This document shows, in pieces, positions 17,555-26,811 of a stretch of 64,000 bases of DNA (its first letter is position 1; every line of letters starts with the position of its first letter). The translations under genes and the position numbers were made by a program. The notes below the pieces were generated by a model that was not told the origin of the DNA, did not search any database, and worked only from the letters and a program-made list of their open reading frames with translations. Source of the DNA: Fervidobacterium changbaicum (GTDB lineage Bacteria; Thermotogota; Thermotogae; Thermotogales; Fervidobacteriaceae); assembly GCF_004117075.1 (NCBI RefSeq), contig NZ_CP026721.1, positions 124,001 to 188,000 on the forward strand, given 5' to 3'.

Positions 17555-20041
17555 CTACGACTCGGATTTGACCGTTGTTGCAAGTTGAGTTTGCTTATTT
17601 TTCACAAAAGATAGTTTATCACCATCGCGAACAACGTACACTTCATCGCTGTCTTCTATCTCGCCTCTGAGCAGTTCTTCAGAGAGTGGATCTTCTATGT
17701 ATTTCTGAATTGCTCTCTTCAGAGGTCTTGCTCCATACACTGCATCGTAGCCGACACTAACCAAGAATTCTTTCGCTTCTGGTGAAAGCGTCAACGTGAT
17801 GTGTCTTTCACTCAACCTTGCCCTAATGTCCCTGAGCAGGATTTCTATAATCTGTTCTATGTGTTCTTTTGTAAGTTTGTGGAATACTATGATTTCATCA
17901 ACTCTGTTTATGAACTCCGGTTTGAAGACTTTCTTCACTTCTTCAAGCACCTTATCTTTCATCTCTTTGAAATCTCTCTCATGAGACTCTTCACCAACGA
18001 AACCAAGGTTTTTCTTAGAAGTGACTATTTCACTACCTCCGATATTGCTGGTCATGATTATTATGGTGTTCCTAAAGTCAACAACATGACCTTGTGAATC
18101 AGTCAAACGTCCATCGTCCATTATCTGGAGTAGTATATTGAATACATCGGGATGTGCTTTTTCTATCTCGTCAAATAGTATCACAGAGAACGGTCTGCGT
18201 CTCACCTTTTCTGTCAGCGTTCCTCCTTCTTCGTACCCAACGTATCCTGGAGGTGCACCTATTAATCTGGATACTGAGAATTTCTCCATGTATTCACTCA
18301 TGTCGAACCTTACCAAGGCCTTTTCATCACCAAATAGATACTCCGCTAATGCTTTAGCAAGCTCCGTCTTACCGACGCCCGTTGGTCCAAGGAACAGGAA
18401 AACACCTACAGGTCTTCTTGGGTCTTTTAAACCACTTCTGGCTCTTCTGATAGCTCGTGCGATTGCACTAATTGCTTCTTCTTGACCAACAACCCTCTGA
18501 TGCAACGCGTTCTCAAGATTAAGCAACTTTTCTCGTTCCGTTTCTTCGAGTTTCTTAAGTGGAATGCCTGTCCAGCCTGCGACAACTTCTTCTATCTGAG
18601 GAACGTCGACAGTTACCACCGTAGACTCGACTTCTTTGCGCCAGTTACTGTAAGCTTCGTTAAATTGTTCCCTAAGTTGTTGTTCTCGTTCTTTCAATTC
18701 CGCTGCCCTTTCGTAATCCTGAGCTGCTACTGCTTCTTCCTTCTCACTTCTCACAGCCTCTATCTGCAATTTTAGAAGTTGCAGTTCACTTGGCATGACA
18801 AACAACTTAAGTCGACTCCGCGCTCCTGCTTCGTCGATAACATCGATAGCCTTATCTGGCAGGAAATGGTCTGTGATATACCTTTGCGATAGATATACGG
18901 CCGCCTCAAGTGCTTTGTCTGTATACTTTACCTTGTGATGACCTTCATACTTCGCTTTGAGCCCCTTCAGTATCTCCAATGCCATTTGCGGAGTCGGTTC
19001 TTGAACGTATATCTTTTGGAACCTACGCTCGAGTGCCGCGTCTTTTTCTATGTACTTTCTGTACTCATCTGGCGTTGTAGCACCTATGCAATGGAGCTCT
19101 CCACGAGCTAAGGCAGGTTTAAGAATGTTTGCAGCATCAACTGCTCCTTCTGCAGAACCTGCTCCAACTATCATATGAAGCTCGTCTATGAACAAGATTA
19201 TATCTTTGTTCCCCTTAACAACTTGGAGTAATTTCTTCATCCTTTTTTCGAATTCGCCACGGTACTTTGTACCTGCTACAAGCGCTGCCACATCGAGTGA
19301 AAATATCGTCTTTCCCTTTAATGGTTCCGGGACCTCGCCAGAAACTATTCTTTGTGCCAATCCCTCAACTATCGCACTCTTACCAACACCAGGTTCACCG
19401 ATAAGTACAGGATTGTTCTTCTTTCTTCTGACAAGGATTTGCATCAGCCTTTCGATTTCATCTTCTCGTCCGATGACTGGATCAAGTTCACCACGCTGTG
19501 CTTGAGCGGTCAGGTCCACACCAAAACCTTCGAGCTGACGAACAGCTGGTGATGTTGAAGGTTCCTCATAAGATGGTGGGAGTGATGGACCCTCCTCAAA
19601 AAAGTCTTCATCGGAAATGTTATCCGTTATTTCCTTACGTAACGCCTGTATATTCACATTGAGCTTTTTCAAAATGTGAATAGCTATGCCTTCACCTTCG
19701 CGTAATATACCCAAAAGCAGATGTTCTGGATCTATCTTGTCGCTTCCCATCATACGCGCCTCTTCAAAAGCGATTTCGGTAACCTTTCTTGCGCGTGGTG
19801 TCATCTGCGGTGACATTATAAATCCACGCATCCCTAATCCAACTATCGAAATGACCTCGTTTTTCACACGTGCATATGTAAGCCCATACCTCTCCAAGAT
19901 AGTGGCGAGAGGTTTATCATTAAGCTTCAGTATTGCAAGCAACAAATGCTCGGTTCCAACGTACGAATGACCGAGGTCTTTCGCTTCCTCTTGAGCCATA
20001 ACAAAAACTTTTGCTGATCTTTCGGAAAATCTGTCGAACAT
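17555..20041 (-). CDS. clpC: ClpC, ATP-dependent Clp protease ATPase subunit
   Basis: 828 residues from ATG 20041, chosen because GGAGGTGA is 6 bases before it and the protein then begins [20 protein letters not shown] like other ClpC proteins; the open frame extends 40 codons further without homology. Order of parts: double Clp N-domain (1-145), first AAA+ ([20 protein letters not shown]), UVR-type coiled middle ([16 protein letters not shown]), second AAA+ ([21 protein letters not shown]) and ClpB-type C-domain. It unfolds proteins for ClpP. Its own promoter lies at 20069-20074. Confidence 0.96.
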   Translation of the reverse strand: MFDRFSERSAKVFVMAQEEAKDLGHSYVGTEHLLLAILKLNDKPLATILERYGLTYARVKNEVISIVGLGMRGFIMSPQMTPRARKVTEIAFEEARMMGSDKIDPEHLLLGILREGEGIAIHILKKLNVNIQALRKEITDNISDEDFFEEGPSLPPSYEEPSTSPAVRQLEGFGVDLTAQAQRGELDPVIGREDEIERLMQILVRRKKNNPVLIGEPGVGKSAIVEGLAQRIVSGEVPEPLKGKTIFSLDVAALVAGTKYRGEFEKRMKKLLQVVKGNKDIILFIDELHMIVGAGSAEGAVDAANILKPALARGELHCIGATTPDEYRKYIEKDAALERRFQKIYVQEPTPQMALEILKGLKAKYEGHHKVKYTDKALEAAVYLSQRYITDHFLPDKAIDVIDEAGARSRLKLFVMPSELQLLKLQIEAVRSEKEEAVAAQDYERAAELKEREQQLREQFNEAYSNWRKEVESTVVTVDVPQIEEVVAGWTGIPLKKLEETEREKLLNLENALHQRVVGQEEAISAIARAIRRARSGLKDPRRPVGVFLFLGPTGVGKTELAKALAEYLFGDEKALVRFDMSEYMEKFSVSRLIGAPPGYVGYEEGGTLTEKVRRRPFSVILFDEIEKAHPDVFNILLQIMDDGRLTDSQGHVVDFRNTIIIMTSNIGGSEIVTSKKNLGFVGEESHERDFKEMKDKVLEEVKKVFKPEFINRVDEIIVFHKLTKEHIEQIIEILLRDIRARLSERHITLTLSPEAKEFLVSVGYDAVYGARPLKRAIQKYIEDPLSEELLRGEIEDSDEVYVVRDGDKLSFVKNKQTQLATTVKSES

Positions 20042-20068
20042 GTAAATCACCTCCATACTTCCAGAAAT

Positions 20069-20074
20069 ATTATA
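20069..20074 (-). promoter_or_regulatory. -10 element of the clpC promoter
   Basis: On the minus strand the sequence reads ATGGTATAATATT, an extended -10 (TGGTATAAT). The -35 region is a T-rich tract without a good TTGACA match. The distance to the clpC start (28 bases) gives a short leader. No CIRCE or CtsR-type heptad repeat was seen. Confidence 0.65.
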
Positions 20075-20083
20075 CCATAAACA

Positions 20084-20113
20084 AAGAAAAAAATAAAGCG
20101 GGGACACCCCCGC
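20084..20113 (-). terminator. Terminator of the PHP-domain gene transcript
   Basis: Stem GCGGGG / CCCCGC (20098-20103 with 20108-20113, loop of 4). On the minus strand it is followed by TTTATTTTTTTT, so it stops transcripts coming from 22542 and insulates the clpC promoter just downstream. Confidence 0.85.
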
Positions 20114-20196
20114 AATTTTACAAAAATAAAAAGTGTTTACATAGACTAAGTCTAATACCAAAAACCTTGTGAATATTGAACTCTCTTAGTTGTAGA

Positions 20197-22542
20197 TTAC
20201 TTTATCTTGAACAGCACGCTTTCAATGAAATCTTTGTTCAACTCATAGTCATAATCGGAAAAGATAGCTTTTCCAAGTACAAAAACTCTTCCTGAATTGC
20301 TTGTAAATGTAGCAGCAAGGACAACTTTGTCAACAAATTCAGCATCATTTCTTCCATCAGAGTCAATAGAACGAGCCGTATCGGAGGCTACCAAGACTTG
20401 CGCGTTGCCATATAAGACCAGAGAACATGCAGAGTAAAATCTTACACCATTTGCTATCACTTTATAATTAGCGCCGTAGTTGTTAACTTCGTCAATTACC
20501 TGATCGTCGTTGAATCGGACAGGCGAATTTATTGCATCCAATATGTAATTCAAATCTTCTGTGTTTCCACCGTTGTTGTAATCACTCTTGGAAGTTATAA
20601 TCAAAATTCCGCCACTTCTTACAAAATTCACAATATTCCTCACTTCGTCGTCTGTGTAACTTTTTCCATTCATAATGATTAAATACATACCATCGATGTT
20701 TTGTATCTTATCAGTATAAACTACCTCAAATCCATTAGACTTGAGGAACTTTTCGAGTTTCGTGAGTTTGTCTTTGTAGTAATCGTTCGCGTGTCCTTGG
20801 TCTATATAAACGGCCTTTTTCATTTGTTTTGTGACATTCGAGGTAGTTGTCGATATTCCAAGTATTTTAGCAAGCTCGTCTACAGAATTTGCCGAGGTCG
20901 CTTTTGTGAGCATTTCTGTGTACTTTCTGAAATACTCTTCGTCGCTGCCTTTCAACAGGATAACTCTACCTTTGAAAGTGTTTAGCCACTCAACTTCATC
21001 AGGTATGAGGTCTTTGAAGAAATCCAATCCGTCTTGTTTTGGTGTGGGAATAATGACAAGGTCTGCCTCTTCGTAATCTTTCAAGATCGTCTCTGCGAAC
21101 AGAACTGTATTCCCGTTTTCTTGGAGCGCTCTTAAAATTGCCAAGAATTCATCAGTGATATCATTCTCGTGTAGTTTGTCAACAAGTATTGTTAATCCTG
21201 ACTTTTCTGAAACTGTGAACGTGATTGATTGAACAACCACGTTATTAATTAAAAAGTCAACGCGCACATTCCCAGCAGCGAGTTTTCCAAGTTGGATATT
21301 TTTGTCGTAGTTAATTCCGAAAGGTTCCAAAGAAATCTTCTCATTGAAGGCAAGATTGCCGTTCACAAGAACCTTGAGGACACCTTCTTCGGGCTGTTCG
21401 GAGCTGTTGTAAATATCGAAGGTTATCTGCACGTTTTGATTTACGTTTGGATTTTTTGGACCAACACGCACGTAGTTAACCTTTATTGGACTGTTTGTTT
21501 CAAACCATACAGGTGCAGAAACAATCTCGTTACCATCTTTTTGGATGATGTAAACAAAGAACCACTCGTAGCCATCAGGTATGTCGAATACTCCGGAATA
21601 CTCAAATTCGTCTTTCCCAGACAGTTCTGATAGTTCGTAAATCTTGCTTTGTGAAACGATATAAACCCTATCAACTGGATCTTTCTTATCAGAATAATAA
21701 ATATACAGTTGGGCTTTACCAGAATACGGCAAGATACTTCCCATAATGGTACTGTTAGCGTAAAAATAGAGCTTCGCATTCTTATCTTCCGATGCGAACG
21801 TTCTTCTACTCCACAATGCATCCATAATATCTTCGTAAGTCAGCGCTTTTGCCAGGATACCTGTTCTTGCATCGTTTGCACTTGCCCAATTCTCCTTGTG
21901 ATTATCTTGGTTAGCCGTAGGAGAAACGTGCCAACCTCGGTTCAATGCAAGAATGTAATTTTGATACATCTCATCAGAAATAATATCAGCGCTACTCCAA
22001 TTTCCATTCCCTATCTCGATTAGATTCACGTATTTATCAGCCTCAGGCCAGAACCAGAAATCTTGAAAATTACCAAAGGTGACACCTGGATGGTTAAATT
22101 GTGCAAGTTTTTTCACTTTTGTTATCCACTCATAAAAATCCTTCAAATCACCCTTCTCGTCTCGACTTATAAACTCAAGTGTCTCATACACGTTTATATG
22201 TCCAGAACCTGCCGTCCATTCAAAGCCTTGTAATCCGACAAATTTACCTGGAACGGTTGCATTACGTGCCGCCTGCTGAGTAAGAAAAGTTTTTGACTGA
22301 CCATTGACAGGTATCTTCAAAAAGTAGCAGTGGTCAGTTACAGCTAAAACATCTGCATATCTTGAGGCGTGGGCATAAGCTTGCTCAGGTGTACCTCTTC
22401 CGTCCGAATAAGATGTGTGTGAGTGCAAATTTCCGTAAAAAATTTGGTACTCAAAGTTAGGTGCCGCAAAAACCGATGTTAGTATAACCAGCAGTACCGT
22501 AATTAACACTTTTAGCATCTGAATACTTCCAAGTTCCCCCAC
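20197..22542 (-). CDS. Secreted PHP-domain phosphoesterase-like protein (CehA/McbA type) with C-terminal GATase-like region
   Basis: 781 residues, GTG start with GGAGGTGA six bases upstream. Residues 8-27 are a signal peptide (LKVLITVLLVILTSVFAAP). A PHP metallohydrolase domain follows: GNLHSHTSYSDG with His40 and His42, AVTDHC with Asp70 and His71, QFNHPG, and NQDNH. The middle (about 300-470) is beta-sandwich-like, and the last 300 residues (VYIDQGHANDYY, VNFVRSGGILIITSKSD) resemble the class I amidotransferase-like DUF4350 fold, which often senses or binds sugars without catalysis. The substrate is unknown. It has its own promoter (22596-22601) although lysA ends only 102 bases upstream. 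Confidence 0.75.
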   Translation of the reverse strand: MGELGSIQMLKVLITVLLVILTSVFAAPNFEYQIFYGNLHSHTSYSDGRGTPEQAYAHASRYADVLAVTDHCYFLKIPVNGQSKTFLTQQAARNATVPGKFVGLQGFEWTAGSGHINVYETLEFISRDEKGDLKDFYEWITKVKKLAQFNHPGVTFGNFQDFWFWPEADKYVNLIEIGNGNWSSADIISDEMYQNYILALNRGWHVSPTANQDNHKENWASANDARTGILAKALTYEDIMDALWSRRTFASEDKNAKLYFYANSTIMGSILPYSGKAQLYIYYSDKKDPVDRVYIVSQSKIYELSELSGKDEFEYSGVFDIPDGYEWFFVYIIQKDGNEIVSAPVWFETNSPIKVNYVRVGPKNPNVNQNVQITFDIYNSSEQPEEGVLKVLVNGNLAFNEKISLEPFGINYDKNIQLGKLAAGNVRVDFLINNVVVQSITFTVSEKSGLTILVDKLHENDITDEFLAILRALQENGNTVLFAETILKDYEEADLVIIPTPKQDGLDFFKDLIPDEVEWLNTFKGRVILLKGSDEEYFRKYTEMLTKATSANSVDELAKILGISTTTSNVTKQMKKAVYIDQGHANDYYKDKLTKLEKFLKSNGFEVVYTDKIQNIDGMYLIIMNGKSYTDDEVRNIVNFVRSGGILIITSKSDYNNGGNTEDLNYILDAINSPVRFNDDQVIDEVNNYGANYKVIANGVRFYSACSLVLYGNAQVLVASDTARSIDSDGRNDAEFVDKVVLAATFTSNSGRVFVLGKAIFSDYDYELNKDFIESVLFKIK

Positions 22543-22595
22543 AATCGTTCACCTCCGAGTTCGCTCCTATTTCCAGTATTTTCCGTGAGCTGATT

Positions 22596-22601
22596 ATTAT
22601 A
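22596..22601 (-). promoter_or_regulatory. -10 element upstream of the PHP-domain gene
   Basis: Minus strand reads TTGTGGTATAATAATC, the extended -10 found repeatedly in this window. A TTGCAA sits 19 bases upstream as a possible -35. The start codon is about 50 bases downstream. Confidence 0.65.
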
Positions 22602-22644
22602 CCACAACTTTTCTGAATTTTTGCAATGCAAACAAAATTCATAA

Positions 22645-23841
22645 TCACACGATTGTTCTAAACAGATCTTCGAAGGTTTCACGTTTTCTGATCAATCTTG
22701 GTTCACCATCTTCTGTAATCAGTACTTCCGCAGGTCTTAGAGTCGAGTTGTAATTACTTGCCATGGAAAAACCATAAGCACCCGCATTTTCAACAAGAAT
22801 ATAGCTACCTTCCTTTGGTATTTCTAACATAAGGTGTTTTGCCAAGATATCTCCTGATTCACAAAGTGGTCCGACAACGTCTACCTCGGTTTTCATTTCC
22901 TCTTCAGGTCTTAAAACTCTTGCTCCGTGAAACGCTCCATACATTGCGGGACGAACAAGAACGTTCATCCCTCCATCAACCACTATGAATACCTTTTCAT
23001 GAGTTCTTTTCACGTATTCTACTTTCAGAATAAGCACTCCGGCTGGTCCAACGATGTATCTACCGATTTCAACAACAACTTCCTCGAAGTCCCTAAGCAG
23101 AGGCACAACTGTACGTTGGTATTGGGATAGGTCAAGCTCTTTATCTTTATAATTTATCCCCCAGCCACCACCTATGTTGATCTTACCAAAATCGTACCTT
23201 TTGCTGAGCTCTACAACTTGGCTTATTGCTTCAGCAAATGGCTCGAAATCGGTTATTTGCGAACCGATATGGACATGGAAACCAACTATCTTCAGATTAC
23301 TATTTCTTGCTTTTTGTAAAGCAGTATCTACCATATCAATGGGAATTCCGAATTTGTTCTTTTTCAAACCTGTCGATATATGTGGATGCGTTTTTGGATC
23401 AACATCGGGATTTATTCTTAAGAATAATTCTGGAATTTGCCCAGTCCTAGTGCTTATCTTTTTCCATCTTTCCAGTTCCTCGATCGAATCCACATTAACA
23501 TACCTAACATTCGACAGTACCGACATTTCGTTTATACATTTACCATTGCCATTCCATACAATCATTTCATCCAAAATACCTGCCATTTTAGATGCATGAT
23601 ACTCTCCCAACGTCACAACATCGGTTCCAAATCCTTCATCTTTAAGAATTCGAATCAAATTTGGATTGTTGTTTGCTTTGCACGCAAAGGTTGGGAAAAG
23701 ATTTATCCCTTCGAATGTTTTTTTCACGATACGTGCCCTTTGCCTGATAATTTTCTCAGAGTAAACATAAAGCGGTGAACCGTACATTGACGCTAACTGT
23801 TCTACAAGGTCAGCTGAAAAGGTCTTAACAAATTCATCCAC
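22645..23841 (-). CDS. lysA: Diaminopimelate decarboxylase (lysine biosynthesis)
   Basis: 398 residues, GTG start with AAGGTG upstream. Fold-type III PLP enzyme: the PLP Lys55 is in TFACKANNN, the phosphate-binding glycines in NIGGGWGINY, the HVHIGSQI block in the barrel, and CESGD (the catalytic Cys from the neighbouring subunit) followed by GAYGFSMASNYN. It removes CO2 from meso-diaminopimelate to give L-lysine in the cytoplasm. Its start codon directly follows the stop of the amidotransferase gene, so the two are cotranscribed. Confidence 0.95.
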   Translation of the reverse strand: MDEFVKTFSADLVEQLASMYGSPLYVYSEKIIRQRARIVKKTFEGINLFPTFACKANNNPNLIRILKDEGFGTDVVTLGEYHASKMAGILDEMIVWNGNGKCINEMSVLSNVRYVNVDSIEELERWKKISTRTGQIPELFLRINPDVDPKTHPHISTGLKKNKFGIPIDMVDTALQKARNSNLKIVGFHVHIGSQITDFEPFAEAISQVVELSKRYDFGKINIGGGWGINYKDKELDLSQYQRTVVPLLRDFEEVVVEIGRYIVGPAGVLILKVEYVKRTHEKVFIVVDGGMNVLVRPAMYGAFHGARVLRPEEEMKTEVDVVGPLCESGDILAKHLMLEIPKEGSYILVENAGAYGFSMASNYNSTLRPAEVLITEDGEPRLIRKRETFEDLFRTIV

Positions 23842-24516
23842 TTAAAACACCTTCCCTTGCTCAACTATATTACCTTCCACGACTTTGAGAATCTCTCCAT
23901 TTTCCATTTCCAACAAAGAGTCCTCCATTTGCTCAGAATAAACATAAAAACCGAGAGCGTCAATTTTGTAGTGGAGCGTAAAGTAATCAACGTCTTTTTT
24001 GTAAATACACCCTACATAGAGGGCTTTTTCAAATTCATCTACGAGCAAGAAATTAACACCTGTGAAATCATGGGTGCTAATGTATCGCTTGACATTATTC
24101 ACCAGCGATTCAAAATCTTCAAAATCGACCACATTACTGAAAAAGTCGTATGTATCGCTTTGAAAGGCATTTGATCTATCCGCACCTGTAATCGTCCCAT
24201 TGTGGGCCAAGTAACGACCTCTTATGTGGAAAGGATGGAGTTGCTGAAGCCCAACGGGAACTCCCTGTGAGGCTTTGCGCGCATGTATCAAACCTAGTTT
24301 TCCGTGGATCTGTTTGACTAATTCTCTACCACGGAAGTCATCATAAATTGGAACCGTGGTTTTGTACTCAAATTTAGATATCTCATCAAACACCAAAACG
24401 CCATACCCATCGCTGTGCTCAGCTCCCTTACCGTTCTTTGCCATCCAAGAGACAATTTCGAAGAGCGAAGAAATATCGACTACCTCTTTTGTTGAAAAAG
24501 CAGCCATTCGGCACAC
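23842..24516 (-). CDS. Class II glutamine amidotransferase-like protein (YafJ type)
   Basis: 224 residues from GTG 24516. The start is fixed by chemistry: this Ntn-hydrolase family needs Cys as residue 2, and GTG-TGC (MCRMAAFS) is 7 bases after GGAGGT; the in-frame GTG three codons earlier would bury the Cys. Other family blocks: HSDGYGVLVFD, LIHARKAS, HPFHIRGRYLAHNGTI. Stand-alone members hydrolyse the gamma-amide of glutamine or a related compound; the acceptor is unknown. It lies directly before lysA with no gap, which hints at a link to amino-acid nitrogen, but this is inference. Confidence 0.85.
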   Translation of the reverse strand: MCRMAAFSTKEVVDISSLFEIVSWMAKNGKGAEHSDGYGVLVFDEISKFEYKTTVPIYDDFRGRELVKQIHGKLGLIHARKASQGVPVGLQQLHPFHIRGRYLAHNGTITGADRSNAFQSDTYDFFSNVVDFEDFESLVNNVKRYISTHDFTGVNFLLVDEFEKALYVGCIYKKDVDYFTLHYKIDALGFYVYSEQMEDSLLEMENGEILKVVEGNIVEQGKVF

Positions 24517-24561
24517 AGTTAGCACCTCCTTTTTCTGTTTAGCAGTTGTCGTGTTTTTTCA

Positions 24562-24567
24562 ATTATA
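24562..24567 (-). promoter_or_regulatory. -10 element of the amidotransferase-lysA promoter
   Basis: Minus strand reads GCGTGGTATAATTG, an extended -10 (TGGTATAAT), about 45 bases before the start codon. No good -35 is visible. It diverges from the promoter at 24647-24676. Confidence 0.65.
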
Positions 24568-24639
24568 CCACGCAAAAAGCACCAGTTTAATTCAACTAAG
24601 AATTCAAATTCAGGTCAAGAACACACTGGTAAACATGTC

Positions 24640-24676
24640 TTTTCATTTGGAGCTTTTAACATGCGCATGTTATAAT
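24640..24676 (+). promoter_or_regulatory. Promoter and palindromic operator for the diguanylate cyclase gene
   Basis: -35 TTGGAG (24647-24652), 18-base spacer, -10 TATAAT (24671-24676, extended TGT). A perfect 14-bp palindrome AACATGCGCATGTT (24658-24671) abuts the -10 and is a good candidate operator. The 13 bases TTTTCATTTGGAG (24640-24652) recur at 28012-28024 with the same 18-base spacing to a TATAAT. Confidence 0.7.
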
Positions 24677-24739
24677 TGCATTGTCAGTTTTGCAAAGTTT
24701 TTGTGGCTTTAGTTCTTGGGATTTAGATGGGGGGGGAGT

Positions 24740-26314
24740 ATGACGGAATACATTAAATATTACCTAAAACCAGCCACGATTGCTTTCCTGGCCTTTTTAG
24801 TTTTATTTTTCGCCTTTAGATATGCGATAACAGCAAAAGGTTTTGAAATAACTGGTTGGAAGATTTTAGAAGATAAAGCCGGCGTTTTTTCTGGTTCGTC
24901 AGGTATACTCAATGCAACCTTTTACAAGGTTTTAAAGTCTCCATCGACAGTAACTATCACTGCGGATATTAATCTGCAGAGTTCAGAGGGTAAGGCAAAG
25001 TACTTGTACATTCCTCAGATAGATGCCTCGTACTTTGCCGTAAAAACAGACGGGAAAGTAATTGGGAGTTTCGGATTTAGAGATGACAAGACTGGTCACA
25101 CGTGGTATCAGCCATACATTTTTCTGCTTCCAGATTCTTTTGATACATTAGAAATAGAAATAGCTGGTGTATATGAAATCGGTATTGACTTCACCGCAAA
25201 AGTTATAGACAACTCGCAAAAAGGAAAATATCAATTGCTCTATCTTTTAACTGCCGTTTTGCTACCCATAAGTTTGGGATTAGCTGTAACTATCTCAATA
25301 ATTCTTTACCTCATCGCGCGAACCATGGATAAATCAAAGCAAACGATTTATTTGCACCTTTCGATCTCAAGTTTTCTAGGTGGAATTTGGATGTTCGACA
25401 TGATTCCGTTTCCAACGTTTGGGAGTACTTTGGGATTACTCATCTTTCGGAAAATATTCGTTGTCTCAGCTTATCTGGCATTTGCGTCGCTGATATACGG
25501 CATTAACAAAGAGTACTTCGAAGACCTCAAAATCCTCGATAAAATAATGATATCCGCAAACATTACTGCTGCAATCCTCGTTTTGCTTTCACCAACTAAT
25601 TACTCCATGAAAATTCTTACCAACAACATCGCGATTCTGCTTGTTGTTAATGCAATTTATCTTTTCTGGAAGACACTGGGCATATTTTCTCAAATACTCT
25701 TTGCTTTCGCTTTCTTCTTTATACTAACTGTTGCACATGATGGAATGATTATGCTATTTTCAACTAATGCAAAGCTTCTGTCAGCATTCGGGATCGTCTC
25801 ACTCTTTGCAGGCTTTGCTTATAGTTTGGTCAGCGAATACAAAGAAATGATTGTTAGAGTCACTATGTCACATTTAAGAAGTGTGACAGACCCACTGACA
25901 GGTGCTTATAACAGAGGTTTCTTGAGCGAGGTAAGTTTCTCTTCAGAGGATTCATTTGTGTATATAGACATGGATAATTTTAAATCCATAAACGATAATT
26001 ACGGTCACAAAGTTGGCGATGAGATTCTTAAGCTACTTGTTCAAACTATTCGTAAGAACATCCGTTCAAACGATTACGTGATAAGAATGGGAGGGGATGA
26101 ATTCTTAACCGTGCTTAGAAATTGCCCTGTTGAAAAAGCGAAGGAAATTTTTGATAAAATTGCTGAAGAATTTTCTAATACTCATGAATTGAGACCTGGA
26201 TTTTCGTTTGGCGTTGTACAGTACATATTAAACACAGAAAATACTCTGAGAATTGTTGATACTTTAATGTACAAGATGAAAGAGACAAGAAGACAAAAGA
26301 ATAATTTGGTGTAG
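24740..26314 (+). CDS. Membrane-bound diguanylate cyclase (GGDEF)
   Basis: 524 residues from ATG 24740, right after a G-rich ribosome site; the TTG eight codons earlier lies before that site. An N-terminal membrane anchor is followed by an external beta-rich domain (about 30-170), seven or eight membrane segments (about 175-365, the 7TMR-DISM layout) and a GGDEF domain. The active site MGGDEF (451-455) is intact and the inhibitory I-site RxxD (Arg442, Asp445) is at the exact -5 spacing, so it should make c-di-GMP and be product-inhibited. The ligand of the outer domain is unknown; its lectin-like beta character suggests sugar sensing (inference). Promoter at 24647-24676. Confidence 0.9.
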   Translation: MTEYIKYYLKPATIAFLAFLVLFFAFRYAITAKGFEITGWKILEDKAGVFSGSSGILNATFYKVLKSPSTVTITADINLQSSEGKAKYLYIPQIDASYFAVKTDGKVIGSFGFRDDKTGHTWYQPYIFLLPDSFDTLEIEIAGVYEIGIDFTAKVIDNSQKGKYQLLYLLTAVLLPISLGLAVTISIILYLIARTMDKSKQTIYLHLSISSFLGGIWMFDMIPFPTFGSTLGLLIFRKIFVVSAYLAFASLIYGINKEYFEDLKILDKIMISANITAAILVLLSPTNYSMKILTNNIAILLVVNAIYLFWKTLGIFSQILFAFAFFFILTVAHDGMIMLFSTNAKLLSAFGIVSLFAGFAYSLVSEYKEMIVRVTMSHLRSVTDPLTGAYNRGFLSEVSFSSEDSFVYIDMDNFKSINDNYGHKVGDEILKLLVQTIRKNIRSNDYVIRMGGDEFLTVLRNCPVEKAKEIFDKIAEEFSNTHELRPGFSFGVVQYILNTENTLRIVDTLMYKMKETRRQKNNLV

Positions 26315-26811
26315 AAAATCTTTGAAAGTTTATTCTTGTGCTACACTGTTTGTGGTATAATAATAAAAAATTTTCAGGAGCAGAAGTTATACTTTTTCTT
26401 CGCATATACTTTTCTTACCACTACAGCAAGGTTATTTAACTCATACATACGAAATCTCAAGCCACGCAAATGCCCTCAAACAACTTTAGACATCCTCCAG
26501 GTTCGACTTACACACTCCAGACTTTTCAGTACGAATCTTAAAAAATATCGAAAAAAATTTTTCGTTTACCTCTACTGGATATTAACTTAAACACGTTGAT
26601 ACCGGAGGGCCTCTATTGGACAAAGCACAAGTTTAACACCCGACGGACGATAAGAACAGCGAAACGAAAATTCTTTCAGCAAAAAAGGTTATTACGTATC
26701 AAAGAGTCTTAGATCGAACATCGTATGTTTTATGGTAACAGGCGATTGCAGTATTAACTTGTGAGTTTCCAGAGCTTTATTTAAAGCTGAGACAAGCAAA
26801 GTTAGGTTTGA
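26315..26811. other. 497-base stretch without a gene; one promoter-like site
   Basis: An extended -10, TGTGGTATAATAA (TATAAT at 26356-26361), starts a potential transcript toward the CsgG-like gene, with AGGAG at 26376-26380 but no following start codon that opens a reasonable frame. A 16-bp A/T-rich inverted repeat CGAAAAA-AA-TTTTTCG lies at 26549-26564. No conserved reading frame, RNA or repeat was recognised in the remainder. The long distance between promoter and gene, together with the missing signal peptide of the gene, is unusual (see findings). Confidence 0.5.

Noticed and set aside
26549-26564. A/T-only inverted repeat as terminator
   Set aside because: The stem is almost all A-T pairs and no gene ends before it.
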